A program made the translations under genes and the position numbers. Under the pieces are notes generated by a model. The model did no database searches, was not told the origin of the DNA, and worked only from the letters and a program-made list of their open reading frames with translations. A stretch of 64,000 nucleotides of DNA, from contig DEIA01000011.1 of NCBI GenBank assembly GCA_002352225.1, positions 14,798-78,797 on the forward strand. Direction: 5' to 3'. Below are positions 16,475 through 25,804 of this stretch, one piece after another; the first letter of the stretch is position 1; the number at the start of each line of letters is the position of its first letter. The DNA comes from Flammeovirgaceae bacterium UBA2786 (GTDB lineage: Bacteria; Bacteroidota; Bacteroidia; Cytophagales; Cyclobacteriaceae).

Positions 16475-18151
16475 ATGAGCTACCGGGATTTATTAGTTGG
16501 TAAAGCAGAGATTCATTCGCGTACTGATTTTAAGTATGCCATGCTGCGCAGCCAGTTTGCAGGCATTATGTGCGTGGTGTCTCTTTTCTATATCCTGCTC
16601 GATTATGCAAATGGGGTTACTGTATTTATTGCGCTTTATGGAATTCTGGGAGGGTTCGGCATAGTTTCCTTTATTCTAAACAGAAGGCAGCATTATTTGG
16701 CGGCTACCGTAGTTCAACTGCTTACTATTAATATACTCATCTTCATTTTTGCCGATGTTGATAACCCCTATGGCGGTGTTTTCTTTTATTTTATAACCTG
16801 TTCCCTTGCAGCCCTTATTCTACTTAACTATTACAACCACACATTAAGTATCGTTTTTGCATTATTACCCATTGTGCTGGGCTATCTTGCTTATACCATT
16901 GAAGCCAATCTGATACCCGAACCAAGTTATGAACCACACATGATCCGGGTAAACTTTGTTGCTAATTTTGTTATCGGTATACTTTCAAATGCGTTTATGG
17001 TGTACTTTCTGATAAACCGCAACCGCGATGCTGAACAAACTCTTATTCGTACCTCAACTGATCTGAAAAGAAGTGAAGAACGATATTCTATGGCTCTACG
17101 TGGAACTAAAGCCGGAATTTATGAGTGGCGTGTAAAAGAAGATCTAGTTATTGTAAGCGAGTACTGGAAAAATTTACTTGGTTATAGCTATACCGAGTTG
17201 CAAAACCTAACCTCACAAACATTCTTAACTTTTGTACATGCCGATGATCTGGTTCAAACCACAAAATCCATAGCAGTACACCTGCAAGATCATCTGCCTT
17301 ATCAAAACGAGTTGCGGCTTAGAACGAAGAGTGGTACATATAAATGGTTTCAGGATAGTGGCGTATTTCAGTTAGGAACCGATGGCAGCCCACGCGTTGT
17401 GGTGGGATCAATTATCGACATTGATGAACGTAAAAAGGCAGAAGAAGAGCTTGCCTTAAAAAATATTCAGCTAGCTAAAACCAACGAAGAATTAGATCGC
17501 TTTGTATACAGCGCCAGTCATGATATGCGCGCACCTCTTAGTTCCTTACTCGGGCTAATTCATCTTTCAGAAAAAACAGATAACCCCCAGGAGGTAAGTT
17601 TGCTTTTAAATATGATGAAGGACCGGATTAAAACGATGGAGGGGTTCATTAAAGAGGTAACCGATTATTCGCGCAATACCCGGCTAGATCTTTTGCCCAC
17701 ACCGGTTAACTTAAAAACGCTTGCCCTGGAAATTATACAAACACTGGCTTACCCGCTAATGAATAAGAAGGTTCGTATTGAAGTACTCATCGACTCTACC
17801 CTTGAAATTTTGACAGACCCCAGCCGGTTAAAAGTAATTATCAACAACCTGGTATCGAATGCGTACAAATATCACCGGTTCGATCAGGCCGATCCATATA
17901 TTATAATCAGCACCCTACAAAAAGGAGATCATGTATTGTTAACCATAAAAGATAACGGCACGGGCATTTCACCGGAACACCATACTCGCATTTTTGATAT
18001 GTTCTATCGTGCGTCCGAATCCAGCGAAGGCTCCGGGCTGGGCCTGTACATTGTTAAAGAAACCCTCGATAAACTTAAAGGAAACATTAGCGTGCAATCT
18101 TCAGCCGGCAATGGAGCCGAATTTACGGTAACACTTCCGTTAAGTCTGTAA
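16475..18151 (+). CDS. PAS-domain membrane sensor histidine kinase
   Basis: 558 residues. The N-terminal 180 residues form a six-segment membrane domain. A PAS/PAC domain follows at about 195-330 (EERYSMALRGTKAGIYEWRV to GSIIDIDERKKAEEELA), then HisKA with phospho-acceptor H349 (VYSASHDMRAPLSSLLG), then HATPase_c (NNLVSNAYKYH, DNGTGI, EGSGLGLYIV). It matches the kinase at 12788 on both sides of the PAS block, so the pair differ by gain or loss of one PAS domain. No response regulator is adjacent. Confidence 0.92.
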   Translation: MSYRDLLVGKAEIHSRTDFKYAMLRSQFAGIMCVVSLFYILLDYANGVTVFIALYGILGGFGIVSFILNRRQHYLAATVVQLLTINILIFIFADVDNPYGGVFFYFITCSLAALILLNYYNHTLSIVFALLPIVLGYLAYTIEANLIPEPSYEPHMIRVNFVANFVIGILSNAFMVYFLINRNRDAEQTLIRTSTDLKRSEERYSMALRGTKAGIYEWRVKEDLVIVSEYWKNLLGYSYTELQNLTSQTFLTFVHADDLVQTTKSIAVHLQDHLPYQNELRLRTKSGTYKWFQDSGVFQLGTDGSPRVVVGSIIDIDERKKAEEELALKNIQLAKTNEELDRFVYSASHDMRAPLSSLLGLIHLSEKTDNPQEVSLLLNMMKDRIKTMEGFIKEVTDYSRNTRLDLLPTPVNLKTLALEIIQTLAYPLMNKKVRIEVLIDSTLEILTDPSRLKVIINNLVSNAYKYHRFDQADPYIIISTLQKGDHVLLTIKDNGTGISPEHHTRIFDMFYRASESSEGSGLGLYIVKETLDKLKGNISVQSSAGNGAEFTVTLPLSL

Positions 18152-19393
18152 CTATGAGCCTTCGGCACAATAATAAAGTACACTTGAGTTCTCTTGTCTC
18201 AAAATTTCAGTTGCCGATTTTCTAATATCATCCTGTGTAACACGTGCTATTTTTTCGCTTTCGCGATTAACCGATTCTACATCGCCCGAGAGAGCCGCAA
18301 AGGCCAGGTTCATAGCACGGTTCATTACTTCTACTTTTTCAAACTCAATTGTGGTAAGCGCCTGATTTTTGGTTTTTGTCAATTCTTCTTCCGTTACTCC
18401 ATGAGTAATCAGTTCGTCCAGTAAAGCATCTACAGCAGCCTCGGCTTGTTCAATTTCAATGCCTGGTTTTATTCTCCCATTTATAACAATTAGCCCCGGG
18501 TCTATTGTGCCCATGGTAAAAGAAGAAACAGACGTAAACAACTCGCGCTGTTTTACCAATTGATTATATAACCGGCTGGAGTGTCCGCGGCCTAATACAT
18601 CGCTTAATAAGTCTGCCGCATAAAAATTGTTATTAAACCTACCCGGCATATGATATGCCTTATACAACGCATGCGAGGGAACCTTTGCTGTTACCTTTTG
18701 TTGTCTTTTCTGCAATTGTTTTGATTCCACTGCAAGATTACGCGCAGGCTTTTTACCTGCCGGTATTGGTGCAAACCATTTTTCGGCCAGGGCTTTAACC
18801 TGCTCCACTGTTACATTTCCGGCCACTACCAGAATAGCGTTGCTAGGCACATAATGTGTAAAAAAAAATTCTTTTACATCCTGCATGGTGGCGTTTTCTA
18901 TATGGCTTATCTCTTTGCCAATTGTTGCCCACTTATAAGGATGTTGTGTATATGCTAACGGACGAAGTTTTAACCATACATCACCGTAAGGTTGGTTGAG
19001 GTACCGTTGTTTAAATTCTTCTATTACCACTTTGCGTTGTACTTCCAGCACTTGCGGATCAAACGATAAACTCAACATCCTATCGCTCTCCAGCCAAAAA
19101 CCAGTCTCCAGGTTATTCGCTGGCACTGTAAGGTAGTAATTGGTAATGTCGGTATTGGTAAAGGCGTTGTTTTCTCCTCCTACAATTTGCAGCGGTTCAT
19201 CGTACGATGGAATATTGGCCGACCCTCCGAACATCAGGTGTTCAAATAAGTGTGCAAACCCCGTTTTATCAGGGTGTTCATCGCGCGAACCCACATCATA
19301 CAAAATATTCATTACCGCAACCTGCACGGTGCGGTCTTCATGCACAATTACGCGCAACCCATTATCAAGTGTAAACGAAGTATAGGGAATCAT
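18152..19393 (-). CDS. M16-family zinc metallopeptidase
   Basis: 413 residues from the ATG at 19393; a TTG six codons upstream is possible but not needed. The inverted zinc motif HxxEH is present as H48-L-F-E51-H52, with the third ligand in VVIEEFKQR (E125 or E126). The C-terminal half is the inactive M16_C-type domain (residues about 170-345). These two-domain proteins are insulinase/processing-protease-like. There is no signal peptide, so it is probably cytoplasmic. No partner inactive M16 gene is adjacent. Confidence 0.9.
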   Translation of the reverse strand: MIPYTSFTLDNGLRVIVHEDRTVQVAVMNILYDVGSRDEHPDKTGFAHLFEHLMFGGSANIPSYDEPLQIVGGENNAFTNTDITNYYLTVPANNLETGFWLESDRMLSLSFDPQVLEVQRKVVIEEFKQRYLNQPYGDVWLKLRPLAYTQHPYKWATIGKEISHIENATMQDVKEFFFTHYVPSNAILVVAGNVTVEQVKALAEKWFAPIPAGKKPARNLAVESKQLQKRQQKVTAKVPSHALYKAYHMPGRFNNNFYAADLLSDVLGRGHSSRLYNQLVKQRELFTSVSSFTMGTIDPGLIVINGRIKPGIEIEQAEAAVDALLDELITHGVTEEELTKTKNQALTTIEFEKVEVMNRAMNLAFAALSGDVESVNRESEKIARVTQDDIRKSATEILRQENSSVLYYCAEGS

Positions 19394-19464
19394 TATCTGA
19401 ATTTTGCGCAAGATAGTTTGGTAGACTGTTTTTTCTATATTTTAGCGCACACATCGCTACCCCT

Positions 19465-20676
19465 ATGTCGGTTGAACTTATTCTGATTGTATTAAGCGCG
19501 CTGGTAATTTTCAGTTACTTGTTCGATCTGATCGCAAAACAGTTCAAAATCCCATCGGTAATCCTATTGTTATTAAGTGGTATTGGGCTTCGGTACCTGG
19601 CTGGCTGGCTGGAAATACCCATACCCAACTTTGAGCCCATTTTACCGCTGGTGGGTACCATCGGGTTAATACTGATCGTTTTGGAAGGGGCACTCGAACT
19701 AAAACTAGAACAAGAGAAAGCAACTATCATCAAAAGCTCACTCGGTTCTGCTTTCTTTATTTTGATTCTTACCTCCACGGGGCTTGCGCTTTTTTATCAT
19801 TACTGGACAGGTGCCGATTTTAAAACCTCTTTTCTGAATGCCGTGCCCCTTGGTGTTATCAGTTCGTCTATTGCCATACCCTCGGCTGCTACCTTGCCCG
19901 TGGCACGTAAAGATTTTATCGTGTACGAATCTTCCATGTCCGATATTTTCGGAATTATACTATTTAACTTTTTGCTGGCCAACGAAACAATTGGAGTAAA
20001 CTCGTTTTTACGTCTTGGCTGGCAAACCATTCTTATCCTCCTTATATCAGTAGCATTTTGTTTAATGCTGCTCTATCTGCTCAAGCGGATTACCCATCAC
20101 CTTAAGTTTTTTCTGATTATTGCGGTGTTAATTCTGGTGTATGCCATAGGGAAACATTATCACCTGCCTACCCTGGTAATCGTGTTGGCTTTTGGGTTAT
20201 TCCTTAACAATCTGCATTGGATCAGATTTGCATGGTTTAAAGCTGTGTTTAAATATGATAACTTTTATAAAGACTTCAATCAACTAAATCAGCTAAGCGG
20301 TGAGAGTGCTTTTATTGTGCGTACTTTCTTCTTTTTGATTTTTGGGTTTACGTTAGATGTGTCTTCGCTTTTCAATCTTTCGGTTTTAACAAATGGAGGA
20401 ATAATCGTAACAATCATTTACGTTGTTAGAATTGTCTATCAGAAATTCTTTGTACCCCAGGCAGGAGTTGCTGAGTATTTCCTGTCTCCAAGAGGACTTA
20501 TCAGTATATTACTTTTCTTTAGCATCCCCGAAAGTCAAAAGTTACCGGCCATCGAAAACAGTCTGTTGTTTTTTGTTATTCTGGCCACCAGTTTAATTAT
20601 GACGTTCGGCCTTGTTTCAGTTCGTAAAGAACAAAACTCGCAGCCAGTTAATACTCCCCAATCTGATGTCTCATGA
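19465..20676 (+). CDS. Cation:proton antiporter (CPA family)
   Basis: 403 residues with about twelve membrane segments and no TrkA-type C-terminal domain. It resembles NhaP/KefB-type exchangers: KQFKIPSVILLLLSGIGLRY at the start, LILIVLEGALELKLE, GVISSSIAIPSAA, and ESSMSDIFGIILFNFLL, where the family's acidic ion-binding pair is represented by Ser-Asp. It probably exchanges Na+ or K+ for H+. The stop overlaps the start of the E1 dehydrogenase by four bases, so the two are coupled, an unexplained pairing. Confidence 0.87.
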   Translation: MSVELILIVLSALVIFSYLFDLIAKQFKIPSVILLLLSGIGLRYLAGWLEIPIPNFEPILPLVGTIGLILIVLEGALELKLEQEKATIIKSSLGSAFFILILTSTGLALFYHYWTGADFKTSFLNAVPLGVISSSIAIPSAATLPVARKDFIVYESSMSDIFGIILFNFLLANETIGVNSFLRLGWQTILILLISVAFCLMLLYLLKRITHHLKFFLIIAVLILVYAIGKHYHLPTLVIVLAFGLFLNNLHWIRFAWFKAVFKYDNFYKDFNQLNQLSGESAFIVRTFFFLIFGFTLDVSSLFNLSVLTNGGIIVTIIYVVRIVYQKFFVPQAGVAEYFLSPRGLISILLFFSIPESQKLPAIENSLLFFVILATSLIMTFGLVSVRKEQNSQPVNTPQSDVS

Positions 20677-22652
20677 AATTTCAACGCAAAAAACTTTCAG
20701 ACACCACCCTGCTTCAACTTTATGAAGCCCTGCTTTTTCCAAGACTTATTGAAGAAAAAATGCTGGTGCTGCTGCGGCAGAACAAAATCAGCAAATGGTT
20801 TAGTGGAATTGGCCAGGAGGCCATCTCGGTGGGCATTACTCAGGCACTAAATAAAGACGAATACATTTTACCCATGCATCGTAACCTGGGTGTGTTTACC
20901 GGGCGTACTATTCCTTTTGCAAAACTATTTGCACAATGGCAGGGTACCGCCTCCGGGTTTACCAAGGGCCGCGACCGGTCTTTTCATTTTGGTAGTAACG
21001 AACATCATATTGTAGGAATGATTTCACACCTGGGCCCACAAAATGGTGTGGCCGATGGTGTTGCTCTTGCTTCTGTCTTAAATAAAGAAAAAAAAGTTAC
21101 CGTTGTCTTTAATGGTGATGGCGGAACCAGCCAGGGCGATTTTCATGAAGCGGTAAACGTAGCAGCTGTATGGAATCTGCCTGTAATTTTTGTAATTGAA
21201 AATAACGGCTACGGACTTTCTACACCCAGCAGCGAACAGTTTAAGTGTAAACAGTTTATTGATAAAGCTATTGGATATGGCATTGAAGGCGTTCAGGTAG
21301 ATGGCAATAATGTTCTGGAAGTTTATACTACAGTACAACAGCTTGCCGAAAAAATGCGCGATAAACCACAACCCATTTTGCTGGAGTGTATCACATTTAG
21401 AATGCGCGGCCATGAAGAAGCATCGGGCACCAAATACGTACCTAAAAAGCTAATGGACGAGTGGGCAAAGAAAGATCCGCTTACCAACTACGAAGACTTT
21501 TTGCTGAATGAAAAACTACTCGATCAAAAACAGATCGACAGCATTCGAAAAAAGTTAAAAAAAGAAATTGAAACCGGGCTTGCCGAAGCCTTTCAGGAAA
21601 CCTTGCCCATACCTGATACCGAATTGGAGTTGAATGATGCGTATGCTCCATTTAATCAAACTGCAATCGCCCCCTCTTCGTCCGCAGAATCTGAAAAAAG
21701 ATTTATCGATGCCATTAGCGATGGGTTACGCCAAAGCATGGAGCGTTACAATAACCTCGTACTGATGGGGCAAGACATTGCCGATTACGGTGGCGTATTT
21801 AAAATAACCGAAGGCTTTGTAGAAAAATTTGGAAAAGACCGGGTACGCAATACCCCCCTGTGCGAGTCGGCTATTATTGGAACAGGACTTGGGCTATCTA
21901 TTAAAGGTATGAAAGCCATGGTAGAGATGCAGTTTGCCGATTTTGTTACCGAAGGCTTTAACCAGATTGTAAACAACCTTGCAAAAGCTCATTGGCGTTG
22001 GGGGCAATCTGCGGATGTGGTGGTGCGCATGCCAACCGGTGCGGGTACTGCAGCCGGCCCCTTTCACTCACAAAGCAACGAAGCGTGGTTCTTTCACACT
22101 CCGGGTTTAAAGATTGTTTATCCTTCTAATCCATATGATGCAAAAGGATTGCTGTGCGCAGCGCTTGAAGACCCTAATCCCTATTTATACTTCGAGCATA
22201 AACTGTTATACCGTTCTATCAAAGACACCATTCCCGATGATTATTACACGGTTGAAATTGGCAAAGCTAATTTAGTTCGTGAAGGAATTGATCTTTCCAT
22301 CATCACCTATGGTATGGGTGTGCATTGGGCTACTGAAATTTTAGACACGCTGCCCAATGTAAAAGCCGATGTGCTCGACTTACGCACGTTACTTCCGTGG
22401 GATAAAGAAGCTGTATTGAAAACTGTAAAGAAAACACACCGTGTTTTGGTATTACACGAGGATACCCTAACCGGAGGCATTGGTGCTGAAATAGCGGCAT
22501 GGATAAGTGAACATGCTTTTCAATACCTCGATGCACCGGTTATACGCGAGGCAAGTTTAGATACAGCCATACCATTTGCCTCAACCCTTGAACAGAATTT
22601 TCTGCCAAAGGGCAGACTAAAAAACAGAGTTGAATCGCTCTTGAAATTTTAA
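20673..22652 (+). CDS. Thiamine-diphosphate 2-oxoacid dehydrogenase E1, fused alpha and beta subunits
   Basis: 659 residues. Residues about 1-330 are the E1-alpha fold, with the ThDP motif NGDGGTSQGDFHEAVN ending in ENNGYGLSTP. Residues about 340-659 are the E1-beta transketolase-like fold (LMGQDIADYGGVF; MPTGAGTAAGPFHSQSNE). Branched-chain 2-oxoacid dehydrogenase is the likeliest role, decarboxylating 2-oxoisovalerate and passing the acyl group to E2. Fused alpha-beta E1 proteins are common in Bacteroidota. E2 and E3 genes are not in the window, so substrate specificity is open. Confidence 0.9.
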   Translation: MKFQRKKLSDTTLLQLYEALLFPRLIEEKMLVLLRQNKISKWFSGIGQEAISVGITQALNKDEYILPMHRNLGVFTGRTIPFAKLFAQWQGTASGFTKGRDRSFHFGSNEHHIVGMISHLGPQNGVADGVALASVLNKEKKVTVVFNGDGGTSQGDFHEAVNVAAVWNLPVIFVIENNGYGLSTPSSEQFKCKQFIDKAIGYGIEGVQVDGNNVLEVYTTVQQLAEKMRDKPQPILLECITFRMRGHEEASGTKYVPKKLMDEWAKKDPLTNYEDFLLNEKLLDQKQIDSIRKKLKKEIETGLAEAFQETLPIPDTELELNDAYAPFNQTAIAPSSSAESEKRFIDAISDGLRQSMERYNNLVLMGQDIADYGGVFKITEGFVEKFGKDRVRNTPLCESAIIGTGLGLSIKGMKAMVEMQFADFVTEGFNQIVNNLAKAHWRWGQSADVVVRMPTGAGTAAGPFHSQSNEAWFFHTPGLKIVYPSNPYDAKGLLCAALEDPNPYLYFEHKLLYRSIKDTIPDDYYTVEIGKANLVREGIDLSIITYGMGVHWATEILDTLPNVKADVLDLRTLLPWDKEAVLKTVKKTHRVLVLHEDTLTGGIGAEIAAWISEHAFQYLDAPVIREASLDTAIPFASTLEQNFLPKGRLKNRVESLLKF

Positions 22653-22748
22653 CATATCTGCAGCGTTCTAAATCATGAAAGGGCATAACCTCTTTTTCAT
22701 TATCTTAGCCTGTTTATTACCCAGATTTTGAAGGTTGCATCCAGTTTT

Positions 22749-25445
22749 ATGCTCAAGCCCATGCGGGGGTTAATCCTTACGGGATTAATTATGATGCTCT
22801 GCCTTATAGCGGAAGAGACTTTAGCGCAGGATAAGCGACCCATCAACAATAAATCAACCATCCGGCAAACGCGGGCCAAGTCGGTTAAACATAACGAGAA
22901 AGCGACAACCAAAGATATTGCGGGCCGTAAACTTCGTACGCTTAACCAATCATCCGCGCAGCGCGCAATACACTCAGCTAAGTCGCCCTACAAAGCAAAA
23001 AGACGTTCGGGCGATCAGGCCGGCCAGCCAATTGGTGGTAAACCAGTGGGTATTCGGTCGCGTGCCATCAATGCCGGACGGGCTAATATTTACCCGCAAA
23101 AAGGTCCGTTTGTAAATCACTCTTCCCGGTCAGAACCCCGGGCATATAATAATAGACAAGAGCTTTCGCGATTATCGCGATTACAAACCCGGCATGATCC
23201 GCCCGGCCGCAAGAAAAGAATAACTCCACGGTCCGGTTCACAAGCCTTTGTAACCCGTGGACGCAAGAATGTGTATTGGGGTAAGTACTCGAAAGGCGAA
23301 CGTGCCATTACTACCGATCTTGCCGGAAGACCACTACGCACAAAAAATTTCCGATCTCCGGCCAATGCCCTTATCAAAGCCGATAATCCTTATTATGGAC
23401 GTAAAGACAGGGGCGATCGTGCTTATAAAGGTTCATTCCGTTCAGGTTATGCCACCGCCTCCAGGCGAGGTGAGCGGGCATGGAAAGGAGACATATCCGG
23501 GCATGCTATCCGCAGAAGTGCCGGCCGCGATAACCAGGTAGCAGGGCAGCGTGGCGATAGCCCCAAAGTTTCGCCTGGCTTTAGTGCCCGTATGATACGA
23601 AAAGATCTTTCGCGCATAAGCGGAACAAAAAGAAAACAAGGAGGTGGTTCCGTTACCGGATTATTCCGCTCTAACAAACCTTTACCTCCCCGCCAGCCCG
23701 GTATGGGCGGTACGTTTATGAAACAAGACTTTGGCAAACTGCGAGGGGTTAAACCAGAAAAAGGAGGTGGAAGTGTTTCCGGAAAATACAAATCGAATCA
23801 ACCCTTAACTCCGCGACAGCCCGGCATGGGAGCTAACTTTATGAAACGAGATTTTGCCCGGTTAAAAGGTATCAAACCAGAAAAAGGTGGCGGTTCTGTA
23901 ACCGGCAAATACCGATCAAACCAACCCCTTATGGCAAAAGCCCCCGGAGCAAGCGCAAACTTTATGCGTAAAGATCTGGGCAAACTTCGGGGTATAAAAC
24001 CTATTAAAGGAGGGGGAAGTATTTCAGCGCAAATGCATAAAGGGCGTAATGCACCCATAGCTGTTAGAACTCCCGGCAATCCACGTGCAGCCAGCATGCA
24101 GGCCAATTACCGGGGTGCGATACGAAGGGATGAACGAGGGTTTAGCAATGCCGGATTAAGTTATACCGGAAACATACGAGCTGCCCGCCCTCCCAAAGGC
24201 GGGGGTAGCATAAGTGGGTTTCAACGAAACAATAACAATATGCCTTTGGCTGTTAGACAACCTCTGAATGAGCGCGCGGCACGCTTCCAGGGAAATTACA
24301 AAGGCTTTATAAGACAAGATCGCGCCTCCCGTAGTTTCAGTCAGGAAGGATTGAGTTATACCGGCAACATAAAAGGTGGCCCCAAACAACTAAGCCAGTT
24401 AGGGTATGGCTACAGCGGAGATATTCCCATGCGTAAAAAATCTTTTAGCAGAGAAGGGTATGATTGGGCGGGCTCTGCAAAAGCAAGCAAACCATTAAAA
24501 GGTGGTGGTAGTATTAGCGGACAACTGTGGAATAACAAAGAACAGCCCTTGCCCGCCCGGTATGCCGCCAGCAAAGCCGCAAAGTTTCAGGGTAATTTAC
24601 CTTTTGCACGCCAGTCTTTTAGTCGCGAAGGGTATGATTGGGCAGGTTATAACCGCACACGCAAACCCGAAAAAGGAGGAGGAAGCATTAGCGGGCAGTT
24701 ATGGAATAACAAAGAACAACCCTTGCCTGCACGCATACCAACTGGTAAACAAGCCAGCGAAATAGCCTACTCTGGCCGAATAAGATTACCGCGCTTTAAG
24801 CGCGAGTATGTTCGTAATCCTAATGCAGTAGAAGAGGCCTTAAAAAAACATAGTCCTTATGAAAATGTGTACATGGTAAACAACATTACCGCCCGGGTTA
24901 AGCAAAAAGAAACAGACAAAAATAAACTCTCTGCAAAAGGGGCATTGCCCGGCACACCCCCCACACGGTCAACCGTTAAGGCAGGTGAATACTCCGGAAC
25001 CATGAAACGCTATTGGGAGTATAAAAACAACCCGAGCAGTGTTAATGCCTCACTTAACACAATTAAATACTCTAAATCCTTTGCCGATGCTACTGTGTAC
25101 GCAGGCAAAGTACGGCTAACCAAAAATTACCGTCATGCCCCCAATGCAAACAAAGAAGCCTTGAAAGTTCTGGCCCCGGGAAGAGCCTATGCCCGCATTG
25201 ACGATTATCAGGGCAATATCCGCATGAATAAGTTCAACCATAAAAAACATTTTCCCGATGCCACCTTTGCGCACAACAAAGACAATAATGTGAAGAGTGA
25301 AAGAACCATTTTAACAAACATTAAGTTATTGTGGACAGGATTATTTAAACGCCAGAACACACAACCCGATGCCGTTAAGGACAAGGTTCGTAAACCGCGC
25401 TACGATAAGAAAGAAAAAGACCTGTGGAAAGATCTATACGACTAA
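22749..25445 (+). CDS. Secreted basic GGGS-repeat protein, unknown function
   Basis: 898 residues from the ATG at 22749, giving a signal peptide (KPMRGLILTGLIMMLCLIA, cleavage near TLAQ); a TTG at 22728 is also in frame. The mature protein is extremely rich in Arg, Lys, Gly, Ser and Asn. Seven KGGGS[IV][ST]G-type units lie between about 23640 and 24690, each followed by LPxR/PGM or SFSREGYDWAG segments. A second recurrent motif, Y-x-G-x-[IV]-[RK] (YTGNIR, YSGRIR, YAGKVR, YQGNIR), continues almost to the C-terminus. No enzyme domain is visible. It could be a cell-surface or matrix scaffold. Its stop overlaps the ytxJ start by one base. Confidence 0.8.
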   Translation: MLKPMRGLILTGLIMMLCLIAEETLAQDKRPINNKSTIRQTRAKSVKHNEKATTKDIAGRKLRTLNQSSAQRAIHSAKSPYKAKRRSGDQAGQPIGGKPVGIRSRAINAGRANIYPQKGPFVNHSSRSEPRAYNNRQELSRLSRLQTRHDPPGRKKRITPRSGSQAFVTRGRKNVYWGKYSKGERAITTDLAGRPLRTKNFRSPANALIKADNPYYGRKDRGDRAYKGSFRSGYATASRRGERAWKGDISGHAIRRSAGRDNQVAGQRGDSPKVSPGFSARMIRKDLSRISGTKRKQGGGSVTGLFRSNKPLPPRQPGMGGTFMKQDFGKLRGVKPEKGGGSVSGKYKSNQPLTPRQPGMGANFMKRDFARLKGIKPEKGGGSVTGKYRSNQPLMAKAPGASANFMRKDLGKLRGIKPIKGGGSISAQMHKGRNAPIAVRTPGNPRAASMQANYRGAIRRDERGFSNAGLSYTGNIRAARPPKGGGSISGFQRNNNNMPLAVRQPLNERAARFQGNYKGFIRQDRASRSFSQEGLSYTGNIKGGPKQLSQLGYGYSGDIPMRKKSFSREGYDWAGSAKASKPLKGGGSISGQLWNNKEQPLPARYAASKAAKFQGNLPFARQSFSREGYDWAGYNRTRKPEKGGGSISGQLWNNKEQPLPARIPTGKQASEIAYSGRIRLPRFKREYVRNPNAVEEALKKHSPYENVYMVNNITARVKQKETDKNKLSAKGALPGTPPTRSTVKAGEYSGTMKRYWEYKNNPSSVNASLNTIKYSKSFADATVYAGKVRLTKNYRHAPNANKEALKVLAPGRAYARIDDYQGNIRMNKFNHKKHFPDATFAHNKDNNVKSERTILTNIKLLWTGLFKRQNTQPDAVKDKVRKPRYDKKEKDLWKDLYD
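23640..24690 (+). repeat. Degenerate internal repeats coding for GGGS units
   Basis: Seven AAAGG(A/T)GG(A/T)GG-type blocks at irregular spacing encode the KGGGS units of the secreted repeat protein. The last two units are the most alike, sharing the stretch for SISGQLWNNKEQPLPAR almost base for base, a sign of recent duplication. Spacing and coding constraint rule out a CRISPR array. Confidence 0.8.
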
Positions 25446-25804
25446 TGAATTGGTTTGAACTTACAACACCCACGCAACTAGATGCGCTAAGAGCCGAATC
25501 GCACCAACAGCCGGTAATTATTTTTAAACACAGTACAAGATGCTCCATTAGCCGGGCCGTACTGGACCGGGTAGAGCGCAACTGGAATCAGGAAGGTTTA
25601 TCCGAGGTAAAACCATACTTTCTGGATTTGCTGGCACACCGGCCTATTTCCAATCAGATTGCATCCGAATTTGATATTGAACACGAATCGCCACAGCTGA
25701 TTTTAATTCATCAGGGCAAACCACTTTATGCTCAATCGCATTATGGGATTGATGTGACTAAAATTAAACAGGCCCTGCAAAAGCCTGAGTTCATTAAAAA
25801 TTAA
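25445..25804 (+). CDS. ytxJ: Bacillithiol system redox-active protein YtxJ
   Basis: 119 residues, thioredoxin fold. The single-Cys active-site segment FKHSTRCSISRAVLDRV (C33) and the later ESPQLILIHQGKPLYAQSH match YtxJ (DUF2847), a monothiol bacilliredoxin-like protein found in bacillithiol producers. It probably removes bacillithiol from S-thiolated proteins. The ATG overlaps the stop of the repeat-protein gene (TAATG), implying cotranslation. It is convergent with the OsmC gene, overlapping by 11 bases. Confidence 0.9.
   Translation: MNWFELTTPTQLDALRAESHQQPVIIFKHSTRCSISRAVLDRVERNWNQEGLSEVKPYFLDLLAHRPISNQIASEFDIEHESPQLILIHQGKPLYAQSHYGIDVTKIKQALQKPEFIKN

Noticed and set aside
23117..24389. 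Long open frames on the minus strand within the repeat gene
   Set aside because: They mirror the biased Gly/Arg/Ser codons of the plus-strand gene and lack signal or family features.
23640..24690. Repeated GGAGG-rich blocks as a CRISPR array
   Set aside because: The blocks are irregularly spaced and in frame in a long signal-peptide protein, and they vary as codons would. There are no unique spacers of constant size and no cas genes.
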